A stretch of DNA of 43,656 nucleotides from CAZXCK01 sp964639225. GTDB lineage: Bacteria > Chloroflexota > Anaerolineae > Aggregatilineales > Phototrophicaceae. The DNA lies in assembly GCA_964639225.1 (NCBI GenBank), contig CAZXCK010000020.1, positions 1 through 43,656 on the forward strand. The letters are read 5' to 3'. The translations under genes and the position numbers were made by a program. The notes beneath the pieces are model-generated. The model searched no databases. It was not told the DNA's origin and saw only the letters and a program-made list of their open reading frames with translations. Positions 7,921-15,225 of the stretch are shown here, piece after piece; within the stretch, counting starts at the first letter, position 1; every line of letters begins with the position of its first letter.

Positions 7921-9413
7921 CAGTGCGAGGGGCCTGGACGGCGTAGTTGGACCTGTCCCCGGCGCAGGCGCAGGCGCAGCCCGACCCGTCCGCCCAGTTC
8001 GCCGGTGATGACAATGGGTGCCGGTGATACGGTGGCTGTCTCCGGGCCGGTCTCGACCTGAATCTCGACCGGTTCTGCCGGTGATTTCGGGGCGGTGGCG
8101 ACTGGCTCCACTGGCGCTGCCTCGACTGCTGAGGTCGGCTCCTCGGTTGGTGTCGTCTCGACCTGGGCCTGAGGCTCAGCCTCGGACACCGGCTCATCAG
8201 CAGGTTCGGGCGTCTCTGCCACTTCCGGCTCGGCTGCCGACTCCGCGCTGGCGGCATCGGTGGTCTGCGTCTCGCTGGGGCGTGGTACACCGAACAACTC
8301 GAATATGCTGACGCTGGCCGTGTCGCTCAGGTCGGTGCGCGGCCCGGTATCGCTGACGACTGGCGCGGCTGGCTCCTGTTCGGGCGTGCTTGCCTCGGTA
8401 GCAGGGGCTGCCGGCTCGTCCTGAGGCGGTGTCTCGGCTTCGAGGCTGGCGGCGGGCGTCTCTGGCTCCGGCTCGCTCGCTGTGGCTGGTGGCGCTGGCT
8501 CGCTGGTTGCGACGCCTCGCTCCGGTTCTGGCGGGGCTTCGACCGGCTGAGGCGGCTTGAACACGTCGTCTGCTTCGGACGGCGGCTGCTGCGGGTCGCC
8601 AGCCGGGGCCAGATCGCGCAGGAAGTCCGGCTCGCGTTCGGCGGCGGGTTCGTCTGCTGGTGGCGGCTGCGTGGCTGGCGACGGCTCCTGGCTGGCGGCC
8701 ACCGACGGACGCGGGCGCGTGTCCTCGTCGGAGACTGGCGGCTCGACGATGGGCGAGCTGGCCGCCGGGACCGGTGGCGCAGGCTCCGATGGGGTCGGTG
8801 GTGGCTCGGACTGCTGCATTTGCTGCAGCAGCACGGAAGATTCTGGTGCAGCAGTGGGCGCTGGCCCGCCGTGCCGGAAAACTGACGGATGGCGCGGCGT
8901 GTAGTTGGCACGGGACTGGACATCGGGGGCTTCGCGCATCAGCATTTTGGGCGTATAGGATTCGGCGCGGGCTTTTTCGTCCTGGCCGATGTTGCGCCAC
9001 AGCGCCCACAGGCTGTCGACGATGATGTTCTCCATGTTGCGGCGCACACCGATGGCGTCGCGCATGCCGCCCAGCAGGCCGCCAACCTCGTAATTGAACG
9101 TCCACTGGATGATCGTACCTTCGGCGATCTCCTGCAACCGGATGCGTCCACGATTGGTTTTGAAGGGGCCGCCATCGACGATGTGATACTCGTAGCCCAT
9201 GCGCTCGTACCAGGCGGTGATCTCGGCGACGTATTCCTGGCGCGAGCCATTGGTATAACGCCAGCGCGTCCCCTGACCCTTGCGGAAGGTGGTTATAAAT
9301 GTGAGGTCCTGATGGTCAACGCGCCATTCCCGGTTGCGCTCAATGCTGCTGATGTAAGCCCACACAACGTCTGGCGAGGCCGGGATAAGAATACGCTGGT
9401 CAATCGTTGTCAT
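7920..9413 (-). CDS. SRPBCC-domain protein with long Pro/Ala/Glu-rich tail
   Basis: Residues about 1-150 form an SRPBCC (START/polyketide-cyclase-like) fold: the opening TTIDQRILIPASPDVVWAYI, then WRVDHQDLTF, WRYTNGSRQEYVAEI and IIQWTFNYEVGGLLGG. These domains bind lipids or other hydrophobic ligands. Residues about 185-465 are low complexity, dominated by Pro, Ala, Glu, Ser and Thr. A short Arg-rich end (RVGLRLRLRRGQVQLRR) follows. Start: ATG 9413 begins right at the domain; ATG 9446 would add 11 residues, and neither has a convincing ribosome-binding site. No signal peptide is seen, so the protein is probably cytoplasmic. The ligand is unknown. The tail may act as a spacer or interaction region. 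Confidence 0.75.
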   Translation of the reverse strand: MTTIDQRILIPASPDVVWAYISSIERNREWRVDHQDLTFITTFRKGQGTRWRYTNGSRQEYVAEITAWYERMGYEYHIVDGGPFKTNRGRIRLQEIAEGTIIQWTFNYEVGGLLGGMRDAIGVRRNMENIIVDSLWALWRNIGQDEKARAESYTPKMLMREAPDVQSRANYTPRHPSVFRHGGPAPTAAPESSVLLQQMQQSEPPPTPSEPAPPVPAASSPIVEPPVSDEDTRPRPSVAASQEPSPATQPPPADEPAAEREPDFLRDLAPAGDPQQPPSEADDVFKPPQPVEAPPEPERGVATSEPAPPATASEPEPETPAASLEAETPPQDEPAAPATEASTPEQEPAAPVVSDTGPRTDLSDTASVSIFELFGVPRPSETQTTDAASAESAAEPEVAETPEPADEPVSEAEPQAQVETTPTEEPTSAVEAAPVEPVATAPKSPAEPVEIQVETGPETATVSPAPIVITGELGGRVGLRLRLRRGQVQLRRPGPSH

Positions 9414-9509
9414 ACCGTTTGATGTCTTTAAGACGTGCCCATTCAACAGGTTTATGCTACACTAGCATCCGAATTGTACCACAAATCAGGCGGCTTTTGA
9501 GGAAAAACG

Positions 9510-9788
9510 TTGCCAGGCCCTACGCTGACCTTCGGGTTTGTATTTGCCACCCTGCTGGGGGCGCTGTTTCACCTGATGCTGGGTGGTGATGTTCGCCGGC
9601 TGGCGTTGTTTCTGCTGGCTGGCTGGGTTGGTTTTGCGCTGGGACACCTGGCCGGAGTCGCCTTTGGCGTTAGTCTGTTTAGTGTGGGCGCGCTGCGGAT
9701 GCTGCCGGCGACGATTGGCGCGCTGGTGCTGCTGGTGCTGGCTCATGCGCTAACGTCCCGTCCAGCGAAAAGACGCTCGACCCGATAA
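9510..9788 (+). CDS. Small membrane protein, 92 residues
   Basis: A hydrophobic 92-residue protein with about three membrane segments (residues about 5-24, 29-52 and 60-82) and a basic cytoplasmic end RPAKRRSTR. The start is TTG 9510, with GAGGAAA five bases upstream; no in-frame ATG exists before the first membrane segment. It is nine bases ahead of the next membrane-protein gene and co-directional with two more, suggesting a three-gene unit. I do not recognise a named family, and no function can be given. Confidence 0.7.
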   Translation: MPGPTLTFGFVFATLLGALFHLMLGGDVRRLALFLLAGWVGFALGHLAGVAFGVSLFSVGALRMLPATIGALVLLVLAHALTSRPAKRRSTR

Positions 9789-9797
9789 GGAAAATCC

Positions 9798-10289
9798 ATG
9801 CAGGAATCGATGGAACTCCCCACGCCAGAAACGCCACCCGAAGAGGATGGCGGCAGCAACTTTACCCGCAACATGAAGTTTGTCGTGGCTGGTTTTGCCG
9901 CGCTGATTCTGGTGGTGTTTGGCGTTGGACTGGCTTTCGCGCTGCTGGCCCCACCCCAGGCGACCGCGCTGCGCTTCGGCATGGTGCGCGACATCCTGTT
10001 TATCATCCTGGTGATGGAAGGCATTCTGATCCTCATCGCGCTGACTGCGCTGGTGCTGCAGATCGCCCGGCTGGCGGGTATGCTGCAAAACGAGGTCAAG
10101 CCCATCCTCGACGACAGCAAAGAGACAGCCGGTATCGCTAAGGGTACGGCTCAGTTTGTGGGCGGCAACGTCGCCGGGCCGCTGATCCGCATGAAAGCGT
10201 TCTGGGCTGGTCTGGTGGCGTTTATGCGCGAGATTCTGGGCATCCGCCGGGCGATTAAGAAGCGTGACAGGAGCGCATCTGATGGCTAA
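9798..10289 (+). CDS. Membrane protein with two membrane segments, 163 residues
   Basis: The N-terminus is acidic (PTPETPPEEDGG). Two hydrophobic segments follow at about residues 27-53 and 64-92, then an amphipathic cytoplasmic region (VKPILDDSKETAGIAKGTAQFVGG) and a basic end. The middle part resembles proteins of the DUF948 type, with a helix after the second membrane segment, but I would not name the family. AAGGAAAA precedes the ATG. The next gene starts inside its last codons, so the two are probably translationally coupled. Confidence 0.75.
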   Translation: MQESMELPTPETPPEEDGGSNFTRNMKFVVAGFAALILVVFGVGLAFALLAPPQATALRFGMVRDILFIILVMEGILILIALTALVLQIARLAGMLQNEVKPILDDSKETAGIAKGTAQFVGGNVAGPLIRMKAFWAGLVAFMREILGIRRAIKKRDRSASDG

Positions 10290-10563
10290 ACATTCGCGTT
10301 TCGATGGTGACCGGATGTTCTCCGGGTTTGTGCTGGGTTTGCTGGCGGGGGCGCTGTGGGCGCTGTTCAAAGGTCCGCGCGTTCGGGTTCGGCTGCGCCT
10401 GCCGGACATGGAAGCAGCCCGGCAGCGCATCGAAGAGGCGAAGACAGCCCTGCGTGATACCCTGGAGAACGTAACGCCCTCTGACCCGGTGGACAGCAGC
10501 ATCGCCGAAGGTAAAGAGGCAGCCCGGCGGCGGCGCGCCGAACTGGGCCTCAACGACGTTTAG
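10282..10563 (+). CDS. YtxH-like small membrane-anchored protein, 93 residues
   Basis: One Gly/Ala/Leu-rich membrane segment (residues about 12-29, FSGFVLGLLAGALWALF) is followed by a charged helix (DMEAARQRIEEAKTALRDTLENV) and a basic end. This layout resembles YtxH-type proteins. The start is taken as ATG 10282, with AGGAG nine bases upstream; a GTG at 10264 would add six residues. It overlaps the stop of the preceding gene by eight bases. Function unknown; an envelope-associated role is likely from the membrane anchor. Confidence 0.7.
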   Translation: MAKHSRFDGDRMFSGFVLGLLAGALWALFKGPRVRVRLRLPDMEAARQRIEEAKTALRDTLENVTPSDPVDSSIAEGKEAARRRRAELGLNDV

Positions 10564-10568
10564 GATTA

Positions 10569-12290
10569 TCAGGCGGACTCGATTACCGTATACGCCTGCG
10601 GAATGGCGCTGATCACGTCTGAAGCGGTCACGCTGCGGCTGCTGCCGCAGTTACTGGCGGCGAGTTCGCCCGCCAGACCGTGCAGATAACCCCCGGCAGC
10701 CGTCGCGTCGAAAGGCGCGTAACCCTGCGCCAACAAGCCACAGATGATACCCGCCAGTACATCGCCTGTCCCGGCGGTCGCCAGCGCGTCGGACTTGAAG
10801 GGCAGTACCATAAGCCGACCATCCGGTGCAGCAATGACGGTTTGCGCCCCCTTCAGCATGACGATGAGTTTCCACGCCGCCGCCTTCTCACGAGCGATCT
10901 GCCAGCGGTCGGCCTGGACGGTCTGGGTATCGAGCTGGCACAGGCGGCCCATCTCCGCCGGGTGCGGCGTAATGATGCTGTTTTCCGGTACGATTTCCCA
11001 CCAGTTTTCCCATTGCGCCAGCAGACTGAGCGCGTCGGCGTCGAGGACCAGCGGCGGCAGTTCGACTGTGTGCCTGGCGTCTTTGTCGTCGCCGTCCTGC
11101 GCACGCGCCAGGAAGCCGATCACGCGCTGTTTGCGGCTGCTGGCGGCGACGGCTTCGGGCTGTTCGAGCAAGGCACGCAGCAGGGCGCCGGTGGTGTCTT
11201 CCAGACCCCAGCCCGGTCCCAGCAGCAGCGCCTGGTATCTGCCGAGTTGTTCCAGAATGAGGGGGGCTGCGCTTTCTGCGGTGACACCCATATCGTGCGG
11301 CAGCAGCAGCCAGGTCGGTTCGGGCAGGTGACCGCTGAGGGCGCTGACGACCGGCGTGGGCGCGCCGATCGTTACCAGACCGACTCCGGCCAGATAAGCG
11401 GCGCGGGCGGCCAGCGCGGGCGCGCCGGGGTAGTTCACCGATCCGGCGACAATCATCATTTTGCCGAATGTGCCTTTGTGGCTGTCGGCGGGGCGGGGCG
11501 GCAGCAGTTCGCGCACATGCTCGGCAGAGATCAGATGCTCGGTGGCTTCCTGCAGAGCCTCGAGCTGTGGCGACACGCCGACCGTCGCCACGCTCAGACG
11601 ACCGACTGCCTGGGCACCGGGGAAGTTCAGCAGGCCCGGCTTGGCGGCGATAAACGTAATCGTTTCGTCAGCGTGGATGGTGTTGCTGTCCAGTTCGCCG
11701 GTGTCGCAGTGCAGGCCGCTGGGGCAGTCGATGGCCAGCACCTGGGGCCGGACGAGTTTCGTTTGCTGCTGGGGGGCGGTCGGCAGCGAGGTCCATTCCG
11801 CCGGACGGGCGGCCCGTCGCTCGGCCAGCGCCTGATTGGTGGCGCGCAGCAGTTTGGCGGCGTCGCCGGTGATAGGCAGGCGGACGCCGATGCCAAACAG
11901 CGCGTCGAGCAGCAGATCGGCGCTGGCGACCATCTGGCGCAGCACGCGCTGGCCGCGATCGTCGTCCGCGTAGGCGATGAACAGTTCGCGCTCGACAACG
12001 GCTTTGAAGTTGGCGTCCTGGTCAGCGTCGCGGCGGCCCATCAGGTAGAAGCGAACTTCGACATGCTCGTGTTCGGCGAGGTAGCGCCCGGCGACCAGAC
12101 CATCGCCGCCGTTGTTGCCCCCCCCAACCAGTATGGTGACGCGGGGATTGTCCAGATGGCGAATGAGCGCATAGGCCCGTTGAGCGGCGGCGCGCCCGGC
12201 GTTTTCCATCATCATATCGTAGGTAAGGCCGCTGGCATCGGCGGCGGCTTCGATGCGCCGCATATGTTCCACTGAGACGATGCTGATCAT
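10569..12290 (-). CDS. nnr: Bifunctional NAD(P)HX epimerase/dehydratase
   Basis: This repair enzyme converts damaged hydrated NAD(P)H back to NAD(P)H. The N-terminal YjeF epimerase half has VGGGNNGGDGLVAGRYL at residues 55-71. The C-terminal ADP-dependent dehydratase half has KMMIVAGSVNYPGAPALAA, ITPHPAEMGRL and TAGTGDVLAGI near 505-515. The 573 residues exceed a typical fused enzyme of about 500 because of extra segments: one near the domain junction (AERRAARPAEWTSLP) and one near residue 390 (SSRKQRVIGFLARAQDGDD). ATG 12290 is preferred over ATG 12296 because GGAG directly abuts the latter. It is convergent with the three membrane-protein genes. Confidence 0.93.
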   Translation of the reverse strand: MISIVSVEHMRRIEAAADASGLTYDMMMENAGRAAAQRAYALIRHLDNPRVTILVGGGNNGGDGLVAGRYLAEHEHVEVRFYLMGRRDADQDANFKAVVERELFIAYADDDRGQRVLRQMVASADLLLDALFGIGVRLPITGDAAKLLRATNQALAERRAARPAEWTSLPTAPQQQTKLVRPQVLAIDCPSGLHCDTGELDSNTIHADETITFIAAKPGLLNFPGAQAVGRLSVATVGVSPQLEALQEATEHLISAEHVRELLPPRPADSHKGTFGKMMIVAGSVNYPGAPALAARAAYLAGVGLVTIGAPTPVVSALSGHLPEPTWLLLPHDMGVTAESAAPLILEQLGRYQALLLGPGWGLEDTTGALLRALLEQPEAVAASSRKQRVIGFLARAQDGDDKDARHTVELPPLVLDADALSLLAQWENWWEIVPENSIITPHPAEMGRLCQLDTQTVQADRWQIAREKAAAWKLIVMLKGAQTVIAAPDGRLMVLPFKSDALATAGTGDVLAGIICGLLAQGYAPFDATAAGGYLHGLAGELAASNCGSSRSVTASDVISAIPQAYTVIESA

Positions 12291-12317
12291 GTTCATCTCC
12301 GTTTTGTTCGCTGGCCA

Positions 12318-12349
12318 ATAAAAAATCCGGTAACTGATGTTACCGGATT
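12318..12349 (-). terminator. Intrinsic terminator after the polyprenyl synthase gene
   Basis: An 11-base-pair perfect stem (12324-12334 with 12339-12349, loop of four) is followed on the minus strand by a T run. It separates the polyprenyl synthase gene from nnr. Confidence 0.85.
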
Positions 12350-12376
12350 CTGCTGGATTGGTATAGCGGGTGTTGG

Positions 12377-13348
12377 CTAGCTGCTGCGGTTGACGACGAC
12401 CTGTGCCAGTTCGATCATGGCGTCGCGGTAGGGCGTGGACGGCAGCGCGTCCAGGGCGGCGATGCCAGTCTCGACCAGCATCTGAGCCTGCTGGCGGCCC
12501 TGCTGGATGCGGTCGCCCTTCATCAGCCTGGCTTTGAAGGCGTCCATCGGGTCGCCGCCGTTGCCACCGTTTTCCTGGACAGCGGCATAGCCTTTGCCCT
12601 GTTCGATGTCGATGCCGGCGGTCTTGCCGAGCTGTTGCGAGTCGCCGGTGAGGTCGAGGATGTCATCGACGATCTGGAAGGCGAGGCCGATGTTGTTACC
12701 GTACAGGCGCAGTGCCTCGAGTTGTTTCTCCGGGGCGTCGCTGAGACGGCCACCGAGTTCAGCGCCCATCTTGAACAGGGCGGCGGTTTTGCGCTCGATG
12801 ATCTTATAGTAGACCTCGCGGGACAGGTTTTTGTCCTTTACGGCGCTGGCCTGGAGTGTCTCGCCTTCGACCAGGGCAATGGTCGCCTCGGCAAACAGGG
12901 CGTTGAGTTCGCCGTAGGGGGCCATCAGTTCGTAGACTTTGGTGAACAGGAAGTCTCCGGTGAGCAGGGCAAACGTACGGCCCCAGATCGAGTTCACCGA
13001 GGGGCGGCCTCGGCGGACCACACCATGATCGTTGATGTCGTCGTGGACGACGCTGGCGGTGTGGACCAGCTCGATGGCGGCGGCAGCGGGCACGGCAGCC
13101 GACAGATCGCCGCTGCCGGTGGCGGCGTGACTCAGCAGCACCATGCGCGGGCGAATACGTTTGCCGCCCGCCTGAAGAATGTGACGGCTGGCGTCACGGA
13201 GTACGTCAACATCGCTGTCCACAATATCGAACATCAACTGCTCTACGCTGCGGAGGGCGGTATCTATTCTGTTTAGCCCGTCTCCTGGAAAAGCGGTGTC
13301 GAGCTGTGTGTCGGTGTCGGGAGCACCTGTGAATGGATGGGTGGTCAT
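12377..13348 (-). CDS. Polyprenyl diphosphate synthase
   Basis: An E-type prenyltransferase that chains isopentenyl diphosphate units to make the side chain of quinones or a similar isoprenoid. The 323 residues contain the first Asp-rich motif HDDINDHGVVRRGRPS near residues 107-122, the conserved KDKNLSREVYYKIIERKTA stretch and the second motif AFQIVDDILDLTGD. Length and motif spacing fit the hepta-/octaprenyl class better than farnesyl synthase, but chain length cannot be read reliably. It is transcribed alone from a strong promoter to a terminator. Confidence 0.92.
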   Translation of the reverse strand: MTTHPFTGAPDTDTQLDTAFPGDGLNRIDTALRSVEQLMFDIVDSDVDVLRDASRHILQAGGKRIRPRMVLLSHAATGSGDLSAAVPAAAAIELVHTASVVHDDINDHGVVRRGRPSVNSIWGRTFALLTGDFLFTKVYELMAPYGELNALFAEATIALVEGETLQASAVKDKNLSREVYYKIIERKTAALFKMGAELGGRLSDAPEKQLEALRLYGNNIGLAFQIVDDILDLTGDSQQLGKTAGIDIEQGKGYAAVQENGGNGGDPMDAFKARLMKGDRIQQGRQQAQMLVETGIAALDALPSTPYRDAMIELAQVVVNRSS

Positions 13349-13420
13349 CAGCGATTTGCCTTATCTGCCAGCCGAATAGCTTTTATGATTGTTACGTTCA
13401 GAACAAACTAAATCTACTGT

Positions 13421-13449
13421 ATTTTACACAATTAACAAAAGTGGGTCAA
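13421..13449 (-). promoter_or_regulatory. Promoter of the polyprenyl synthase gene
   Basis: Minus strand: TTGACC (13444-13449), a 17-base spacer and TAAAAT (13421-13426) in an AT-rich intergenic region, giving a leader of about 65 bases. Confidence 0.75.
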
Positions 13450-13544
13450 CGAGTCCGACTCGACATTCATGCGTTTTTTATGCGACCCCATGCCTGCGCT
13501 GGCTGCCGGGAGTCCAACAAATTGTAACGATTAATTGTGAGTAA

Positions 13545-14666
13545 TCAAAGGTGAACTACTGGCAGTTTGAATGAGAACCGGCTGCCGACACCCACCTCGC
13601 TCTGGACTTCGATCCGGGTGTGGTGATGGTCGAGGATGAGTCGGACAATGGCCAGCCCAATGCCGCTGCCACCGTAGCGCCGGGTGGATGAGCCATCGAC
13701 CTGATAGAACGTGTCGAAAATGTTCTGGAAGTGTGTTTCGTCAATGCCGATGCCGCTGTCACTGACGGCGATCTCGATTTGGTCGTCGATCTGGTGGACG
13801 CTGACGACGACTGCATCCTCACTGAACTTGAGGGCGTTGTCGATGAGCAGTTGCAGGACGGTAGACAGTCCCTGTTTGTCGGCCAGGACGGGCGACAGAT
13901 GGTCGTCGCGCTCGACCTGAATGCGGGTGCTGGCATTGCGATTGTCCCAGGCGCGGATGAGATTGCGCCGGGCGAGTTCGATGGTGTCGGGAACCATCAC
14001 CGGGCCGATCTGCGCGTCCAGGCTGCTGCCGATGAGCGTAATGTTTTTAACCAGTGCTTCCAGCCGGGCGGTGGCATTGGTGGCATAGGTGACCAGCGCC
14101 TGATTCTCGGCGTCCTCGGCCAGCAGCGCTACCGATGCTTTGACATGGAGCAGCGGCGTTTTGAGTTCGTGCGAGACGTTGCGCACGATGGCGTTCTTGA
14201 GAATCTCCAGGTGCAGTTTGAGCTGTTCCTGTTCTTCGAGGCGGGCGCGCAGTTCGGCGTTTTGCTGCTGCAACTGGGTCAATTGGCGGCGCAGGTCGGC
14301 AGCTTCGGACTGGCGATGCACATACGCGGATACCTGCTGGTAGACCATATCCGGCTGCGGCGGCAGCACGGCGTCCACACCGTTTACGGGCGGGGCGCTG
14401 GCTGGATTCGGTGTGATGAGGATGTGCAGCGGGCGGGTGCCGTCCGCTGGTGTGTGGTGTGACAGTTGGTTGCAGTCGGCGGAGTCGAGCAGAATGATGG
14501 CATCTGAATGGATGTTGCTGTCTGGCTGGGTGTTGGTGAGGTCGGTTTGCCAGTGGAGCTGGCAGCCCTGCTGGCACAGAAAACTGAACACTTGTTCGGA
14601 CCAGTCGGGTGGTTGAGCAGCATAGACTGTGATCGAGATCGCTGCTGAACCATTGGACTGTGTCAT
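13545..14666 (-). CDS. Soluble sensor histidine kinase with receiver-like N-terminus
   Basis: A 373-residue kinase with no membrane segment. Residues about 8-117 look like a divergent receiver domain: AIILLDSAD near 56-64 (Asp61 could be the acceptor), HILITPNP, and GVDAVLPPQPDM in the place of the usual Lys-Pro end. A coiled coil spans about 119-158. The HisKA motif NVSHELKTPL has His166. The ATPase domain has LIDNALKFS, SDSGIGIDE and GGSGIGLAIVRLIL. It would autophosphorylate and pass phosphate to a response regulator, but none is encoded nearby, so the partner and signal are unknown. Confidence 0.9.
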   Translation of the reverse strand: MTQSNGSAAISITVYAAQPPDWSEQVFSFLCQQGCQLHWQTDLTNTQPDSNIHSDAIILLDSADCNQLSHHTPADGTRPLHILITPNPASAPPVNGVDAVLPPQPDMVYQQVSAYVHRQSEAADLRRQLTQLQQQNAELRARLEEQEQLKLHLEILKNAIVRNVSHELKTPLLHVKASVALLAEDAENQALVTYATNATARLEALVKNITLIGSSLDAQIGPVMVPDTIELARRNLIRAWDNRNASTRIQVERDDHLSPVLADKQGLSTVLQLLIDNALKFSEDAVVVSVHQIDDQIEIAVSDSGIGIDETHFQNIFDTFYQVDGSSTRRYGGSGIGLAIVRLILDHHHTRIEVQSEVGVGSRFSFKLPVVHL

Positions 14667-14791
14667 GTCATTGATACCGTTGATGCCTTGCCCGATACAT
14701 TAAGTTTAGCACAATGAAGTGTCGCGGCAAGGCAATCGATGCGCTGGTTGAAAAACTCGAACCCGGTATTGGTAATCAAACATTGGGCCGG

Positions 14792-15160
14792 TCAGCCGTT
14801 GTCGTCTGGTTTATCACCTTCGAGCGCCTGGCGGAACAGGTCGAGGCCGGGGCGTTCGGCGTTGCATTCCGGGCAGCCGATGTACGGGTCTTCAATGTCG
14901 ATGCGATGGCGCGAGCAACTGGCGGTGACGACATGCTGGCGGCCAAAACCCAGCAGGCGCGGTTTGATCGTCAGGGTGAGCTGCAAGTGGGGACTGGCAT
15001 TGGCTTTCAGGATATCTGGCACGGGGCAGCGGGCGCAGTCGGATGGCCGCCAGCGCATCGAGTTCGGATTCTCGTTGATGAGGCGGCATTCCTGGCGGTT
15101 GCGGCCCCGGTTGTAGTCCTCATAGTAGAAACGGCATTCGGTTCCGGCTGGTGTACGCAT
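14792..15160 (-). CDS. Small Cys-rich conserved protein, 122 residues
   Basis: The protein has eight Cys, several in pairs that look metal-binding: CRFYYED, RNRQECRLI, DCARCPVPD near residues 41-49, SCSRHRI and IGCPECN near 94-100. I do not know a function; a zinc- or iron-binding regulator or adaptor is possible. ATG 15160 has GAGAGAGG just upstream and a good promoter. A plus-strand frame covers the same bases but has neither. The gene lies between dinG and the histidine kinase, all on the minus strand; the 125 bases to the kinase gene hold no visible terminator. Confidence 0.7.
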   Translation of the reverse strand: MRTPAGTECRFYYEDYNRGRNRQECRLINENPNSMRWRPSDCARCPVPDILKANASPHLQLTLTIKPRLLGFGRQHVVTASCSRHRIDIEDPYIGCPECNAERPGLDLFRQALEGDKPDDNG

Positions 15161-15195
15161 AACCTCTCTCGTCGTTAACTGGCCTTCACGCTACG

Positions 15196-15225
15196 AGTAT
15201 AAGCCACGTTGGGCGGCTTTGTCAT
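15196..15225 (-). promoter_or_regulatory. Promoter of the small Cys-rich gene
   Basis: Minus strand: ATGACA (15220-15225), an 18-base spacer and TATACT (15196-15201). The -35 box overlaps the dinG stop codon. Confidence 0.6.

Noticed and set aside
10680..12275. Open plus-strand frame of 531 codons opposite nnr
   Set aside because: Shadow of the NAD(P)HX repair enzyme; no recognisable motifs and no ribosome-binding site.
14714..15178. Plus-strand frame opposite the small Cys-rich protein
   Set aside because: No promoter or ribosome-binding site; the minus strand has both and a protein-like composition.
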